Shown one piece after another: positions 5,719 through 8,398 of a stretch of 8,398 bases of DNA; position 1 is the first letter of the stretch, and every line of letters starts with the position of its first letter. Made by a program: the position numbers and the translations under genes. This DNA is from JAFIEN01 sp051859505 (GTDB lineage Bacteria; Pseudomonadota; Alphaproteobacteria; Rhodobacterales; Rhodobacteraceae): the NCBI GenBank assembly GCA_051859505.1, contig JBHYFN010000082.1:1-8398 (forward strand), in the 5' to 3' direction. A model generated the notes under the pieces. The model did no database searches and was not told the DNA's origin. It saw only the letters and a program-made list of their open reading frames with translations.

Positions 5719-5725
5719 GTATGTT
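5697..5725 (+). promoter_or_regulatory. Probable sigma70-type promoter for ccdAB
   Basis: TTGTTG (5697-5702) and TATGTT (5720-5725) are separated by exactly 17 bp. The -35 matches the consensus at its first three bases, the -10 at four of six. Transcription would start near 5732, giving a leader of about 17 nt before the ccdA start, with the ribosome-binding site inside it. A second TGTGAA copy (5701-5706 and 5731-5736, 30 bp apart) is also present. Confidence 0.45.
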
Positions 5726-5737
5726 GGTTGTGTGAAT

Positions 5738-5743
5738 GGAGAG
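5738..5743 (+). promoter_or_regulatory. Ribosome-binding site of ccdA
   Basis: GGAGAG with GGAG 7 nt before ATG 5749. It decides the start at 5749 over longer in-frame options that begin near 5635 and would run back through the promoter and gpW. Confidence 0.75.
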
Positions 5744-5748
5744 CCCCG

Positions 5749-5994
5749 ATGCCGCAGAACCGCACCGAGAAGCAGCGCACGAACGTCTCGCTGACCGCCT
5801 CCACCCTCACCGCCGCGCGCGATCTGGGGCTGAATGTCTCCGCAATCAGCGATGCCGCGCTGGCCGAGGCGGTGCGCAGGGCGAGGGCCGAGGCCTGGGC
5901 GCGCGAGAATGCCGAGGCCATCGCCGAGCGACGTGCCTGGATCGAGGCCAATGGCACCCCACTGGCCGACCTTCAGGTCTTGAAGCTCGACTGA
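5749..5994 (+). CDS. ccdA: CcdA-family antitoxin
   Basis: 81 residues. CcdA binds and neutralises the gyrase poison CcdB and, with it, represses the operon. The N-terminal half (about 9-42, KQRTNVSLTASTLTAARDLG then a helix) fits the ribbon-helix-helix DNA-binding domain. The C-terminal half, RARAEAWARENAEAIAERRA followed by WIEANGTPLAD, closely matches the F-plasmid CcdA pattern RLRAERWKAENQEGMAE and FIEMNGSFAD, the part that wraps CcdB and is cut by Lon in the unbound state. Length is slightly above F-plasmid CcdA (72), with a longer C-terminal tail (LQVLKLD). The stop overlaps the ccdB start as TGATG, so the two are translationally coupled. The gene runs against the surrounding phage operon and has its own promoter-like sequence. 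Confidence 0.93.
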   Translation: MPQNRTEKQRTNVSLTASTLTAARDLGLNVSAISDAALAEAVRRARAEAWARENAEAIAERRAWIEANGTPLADLQVLKLD

Positions 5995-6290
5995 TGGCGC
6001 AGTTCCACGTCTATCGCGTGCCTGGCGACCGGCTGGTGCTCGACCTCCAGACCGATCTGATCGAGACCGGCACCCGCGTCGTCGCACCGCTGGTGCCCGC
6101 TGCCGCGGGGCCGAAGGCCATCGGGCGGCTCGAGCCAGTCTTCCAGATCGAGGGCGCCGCGCATGTGCTGCACACGGCCGAAATGGCCGCGATCCCTTCG
6201 GCGTTGCTCAAGACGCCGCCCGTCGCCGACCTGTCGCAGTTCGACTACGAGATCCGGGGCGCCCTTGACATGGTCTTCTCGGGCTTCTGA
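5994..6290 (+). CDS. ccdB: CcdB-family toxin (DNA gyrase poison)
   Basis: 98 residues, against 101 for F-plasmid CcdB. CcdB traps DNA gyrase in a cleaved-DNA complex unless bound by CcdA. Matching segments are MAQFHVYRV at the start, LVLDLQTDLIETGTRVVAPL (14-33; F-plasmid VDVQSDIIDTPGRRMVIPL), EPVFQIEG, TAEMAAIPSALL and VADLSQFDYEIRGALDMVF. The C-terminus ends FSGF where the F-plasmid protein ends FWGI: Phe and Gly are kept, but the Trp contacting gyrase (Trp99) is Ser96 here and Ile101 is Phe98. Other CcdB relatives also lack that Trp, so loss of toxicity cannot be concluded. Translation is coupled to ccdA (TGATG). The stop directly abuts the convergent terminase stop. No frameshift or truncation is seen. 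Confidence 0.93.
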   Translation: MAQFHVYRVPGDRLVLDLQTDLIETGTRVVAPLVPAAAGPKAIGRLEPVFQIEGAAHVLHTAEMAAIPSALLKTPPVADLSQFDYEIRGALDMVFSGF

Positions 6291-6293
6291 TCA
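6288..6293. other. Abutting convergent stop codons (ccdB / terminase)
   Basis: TGA of ccdB (6288-6290, plus) and TGA of terminase (6293-6291, minus) touch with no base between, making the palindrome TGATCA. There is no room for a terminator, so each transcript must enter the opposite gene. The site is also the boundary of the inserted cassette. Confidence 0.85.
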
Positions 6294-8318
6294 CTCCATG
6301 TATCGGGGCGTGCTGATCTTCCAGCCGCGGCGCCGGGGCGTTGTCACTTTCCCGGCTTGCGGGGCGGTCGGTTTTGCTGGCGCGGCCTCCATGGGAACGG
6401 CGGCTGTCTCGACCCCTGCCTGCTTCTCCAGCTGTCGCCACATGCGCTCGTCGAACCGGTCGGCACCGAGGATCCAGGCGGCGGCGCGGGCATAGATGCG
6501 CGTATCGAGGGCTTCATTGCGCTCGCGCAGCTTCTGCCATTCCTGCCGGGCATAGCCGCGCCGGTCGCGGATCGTGACCAGCTGTTCGGCCACCAACTGC
6601 TTGAGCCATTCGCTGTCGGCCCAGTCCGGAAGGTGCACCCTCCCCGCCTGCGCTGGTGCGGCCCCCTGCCCGCCCCGTTCTCCCGGACCGTCCGGACCGT
6701 CCGGGTCATTCGGCCGCTCGAGGCGCAGATGGCGATAGGTCTCCGCCTTGAAGGTGGCGGTGGCCACGGTCCAGAGCCGCGCCCCGCGCTTGAGCTTGCG
6801 CCCGTTCAGGGTGGCGTCAACATATGTCGGACCCGACACCGGCGTGGCCCGGTTGAACCCCTCGACCCCCTTGACGGGGGCCACCTGCGCGATGCCCTGC
6901 TTGCGCGCCCAGGCATGGACTGCGGCGGACTCATAGCCGGTGTCGATCGCGAGCTTCGCCAGCGTCATGATCGCACCATTCTCATGCGCCCATGTCTGGC
7001 CCAGAAGCGCCGTCAGCTTCTCCCAGCAGGCCGGATCATCCGGCCCGCCCGGGATCACGATGTGATCCACGAGCCAGCTTTCCAGCCCCCGGCCCCAGGC
7101 CCAGACATCGACCTCGATCCGGTCCTTCTGCACATCGGCGCCTGCGGTCAGGAACAGCCCGCCTGCCGGGATCTGTGCAGGGAAGGCCACGCGCCGATCC
7201 GCCAGTCGCTGCCAGTCCGGGGCCTCGCCGCTTTCGATCCAGGTCTCGCCCAGGAGCGTGTTGCGCGCCGCGCGCAGCATCTCGTCCGAGCCTTGCGCGG
7301 CCAGCCAGTCCCGCGCGATCTGCTCCCAGCTCTTCCAGCCGATCGGAGAATAGAGGGCAGACAAGTGGAAGCCGATGGCCCTGGGGTCTGCACTGACCGC
7401 AGTCGCCCGCCATTCGCCCCGCGCCAGCATCCCGGTCTTGTGATGCTCCGCGATCGGGCGCTCGCAGCCCTCGCAATGGTAGGCGGCCGTCTCCGGTCGA
7501 CCCTTCGCCCAGCGCAGCCGTTCGAACTGCAGCCATTGCATCTGGCCACAATGCGGGCAGGGCACGAAGTAGCGCCGCTGGTCGCTGGCCTCGAACTCCC
7601 GCTCGATCCGGCTCAGCCCCCGGATGGTCGGGGTCGAGACCATGAACACCTTGCGCCGATGTGCAAAGGTCGTGGTGCGCGCTTCGGCCAGCGTGACCGG
7701 ATCACCCTCCTCGTCGGCCGAGGCCGGATAGGCATCGACCTCGTCGAGGAACACATAGCGCGCGGGCATCGAGCGCAGCCCGGTGGCGCTGTTCGCCCCG
7801 GTCAGCACCAGAATGCCGCCGGGGAATTCCTTGGACAGCATCGAGTTGCCGGCATCGCGCGACCGGGCCGGGCTGACCCGCTCGCGCAATTCCGGGCTGT
7901 CCTCGATCAGCGGATCGATCCGGCCCCGCGAGGTCCGCTTGGCCATCTCGACCGTGGGCAGAACCGCCAGCATCGGCCCCGGCGCATGGTGGATCACGAA
8001 GCCGATCCAGTTGTTGCCGGCTTCCGTCGCGCCGACCTGCGCGGCCTTCATGAAGCTGACCCGCTGTGCCGGGTGGTTGGGCGAGAGTGCATCCATGATG
8101 GCGCGCAGATAGGGCGTGCGCGCGGTCCGGTACCGCCCCGGTTCGGCCGAGGCGCGCGAGGAGAGCCAGCGATGCGCATCGGCCCATTGCGACACCGTCA
8201 GATCGGCATCGGGCCGCATCCCCCGCCGCCAGGCGCGCAGGATGTCCTCGGACCCGTCGAAGCCGAGGTCGGGTTCGCGTTCGAGGTCGCGTTCGGGACG
8301 GGGCGTCAGGCCGCGCAA
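6291..8318 (-). CDS. Terminase large subunit, lambda GpA family
   Basis: 675 residues from TTG 8318. GpA-type terminases cut phage concatemers and pump DNA into the prohead. The ATPase domain shows the Walker A-like KAAQVGATEAGNN (K91; lambda has KSARVGYSK), Walker B YVFLDEVDAYP (D192, E193) and the coupling STP at 228-230. Four cysteines, C254-C257 and C282-C285, form a probable zinc site. The nuclease domain has GADVQKDRIEVDVWAWG (D395) and IDTG (D459), aligning with lambda AGIDSQLDRYEMRVWGWG and WDTG. A Gly/Pro/Asp-rich insert lies at about 537-560. ATG 8219 (residue 34) is a poor start because lambda GpA homology extends upstream of it; TTG 8318 is the only TTG, GTG or ATG between the upstream in-frame TGA and that ATG, but it has no clear SD. 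The preceding gene ends 24 nt upstream. Confidence 0.93.
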   Translation of the reverse strand: MRGLTPRPERDLEREPDLGFDGSEDILRAWRRGMRPDADLTVSQWADAHRWLSSRASAEPGRYRTARTPYLRAIMDALSPNHPAQRVSFMKAAQVGATEAGNNWIGFVIHHAPGPMLAVLPTVEMAKRTSRGRIDPLIEDSPELRERVSPARSRDAGNSMLSKEFPGGILVLTGANSATGLRSMPARYVFLDEVDAYPASADEEGDPVTLAEARTTTFAHRRKVFMVSTPTIRGLSRIEREFEASDQRRYFVPCPHCGQMQWLQFERLRWAKGRPETAAYHCEGCERPIAEHHKTGMLARGEWRATAVSADPRAIGFHLSALYSPIGWKSWEQIARDWLAAQGSDEMLRAARNTLLGETWIESGEAPDWQRLADRRVAFPAQIPAGGLFLTAGADVQKDRIEVDVWAWGRGLESWLVDHIVIPGGPDDPACWEKLTALLGQTWAHENGAIMTLAKLAIDTGYESAAVHAWARKQGIAQVAPVKGVEGFNRATPVSGPTYVDATLNGRKLKRGARLWTVATATFKAETYRHLRLERPNDPDGPDGPGERGGQGAAPAQAGRVHLPDWADSEWLKQLVAEQLVTIRDRRGYARQEWQKLRERNEALDTRIYARAAAWILGADRFDERMWRQLEKQAGVETAAVPMEAAPAKPTAPQAGKVTTPRRRGWKISTPRYME
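6685..6702. repeat. Two 9-bp tandem repeats in the terminase linker
   Basis: GGACCGTCC occurs at 6685-6693 and 6694-6702. On the minus strand it encodes the DPDGPDGPG stretch (about residues 538-546) in a low-complexity linker between the nuclease part and the C-terminal region. It is probably a slippage expansion in a tolerant loop. Confidence 0.65.
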
Positions 8319-8342
8319 GGTGAAGGCCGAACGCCGATCCGA

Positions 8343-8398
8343 TCAAATGTCCGTCCGCATGAAGCCCAGCACCCGCGCGTTGATCGAAAGCTTGGCCG
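8343..8398 (-). CDS. C-terminal end of upstream phage gene, probably small terminase (partial)
   Basis: Only the last 17 residues are seen: AKLSINARVLGFMRTDI, then TGA at 8345-8343. In lambda-type clusters the small terminase (Nu1) stands directly before GpA, so this is the expected identity, but 17 residues are too few to confirm it. The codons end mostly in G or C, like the genes downstream. The frame is the same as that of the terminase, with the TGA between them. Confidence 0.5.
   Translation of the reverse strand, partial: AKLSINARVLGFMRTDI

Noticed and set aside
5635..5748. Longer N-terminus for CcdA starting near 5635
   Set aside because: It would add a Cys-rich segment running through the promoter and into gpW; the ATG at 5749 has a good ribosome-binding site and gives the family length.
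1..8398. Rhodobacterales gene transfer agent cluster
   Set aside because: The GTA head genes are of HK97 type; here portal gpB, capsid gpE, gpD, gpW and GpA terminase are all lambda-type, and a toxin-antitoxin pair is present.

Overview
The window is a GC-rich stretch of a lambda-type (siphovirus) prophage or phage head-gene cluster, most likely from an alphaproteobacterium of the Rhodobacterales (Paracoccus/Rhodobacter group). That host assignment is an inference from the high GC content, the codon choice and the resemblance of the proteins to prophage proteins I associate with that group; no host gene is visible.

The head module lies on the minus strand and reads from high to low coordinates in nearly the lambda order: the tail end of an upstream gene (probably the small terminase; 8343-8398), the GpA-type large terminase (6291-8318), a gpW-like head-tail joining protein (5455-5664), a lambda-family portal gpB (3950-5455), an S49/gpC head maturation protease with a nested in-frame scaffold (2445-3950; scaffold 2445-2975), head decoration protein gpD (1908-2288), major capsid protein gpE (723-1745), a gpFII-like head-tail attachment protein (338-658), and the first part of a DUF6441-like protein in the place of lambda gpZ (1-341). 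Several junctions are tightly coupled: TGATG at gpW/portal and portal/protease, and ATGA at FII-like/DUF6441-like. No lambda FI counterpart is seen between E and FII.

The exception is a plus-strand cassette between terminase and gpW (about 5686-6290): a CcdA/CcdB toxin-antitoxin pair with its own promoter-like sequence and two inverted repeats spaced 21 bp apart. Its last stop codon directly abuts the terminase stop codon, forming TGATCA. It points against the packaging/head operon, so late phage transcription should run antisense through it. This moron-like arrangement is the most notable feature of the window.

The spacers between head genes carry short tandem repeats of three unrelated kinds: 15-bp units between D and E, 17-bp units between E and FII that duplicate a ribosome-binding/start region and create a relay of mini-reading frames, and a 12-bp pair between the protease and D. 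The D-E spacer is also open in the shared reading frame of D and E. There is no gene-free stretch over 300 bases; the longest gaps are 1746-1907 and 2289-2444. No RNA gene, CRISPR array, insertion sequence, attachment site or convincing rho-independent terminator was found.
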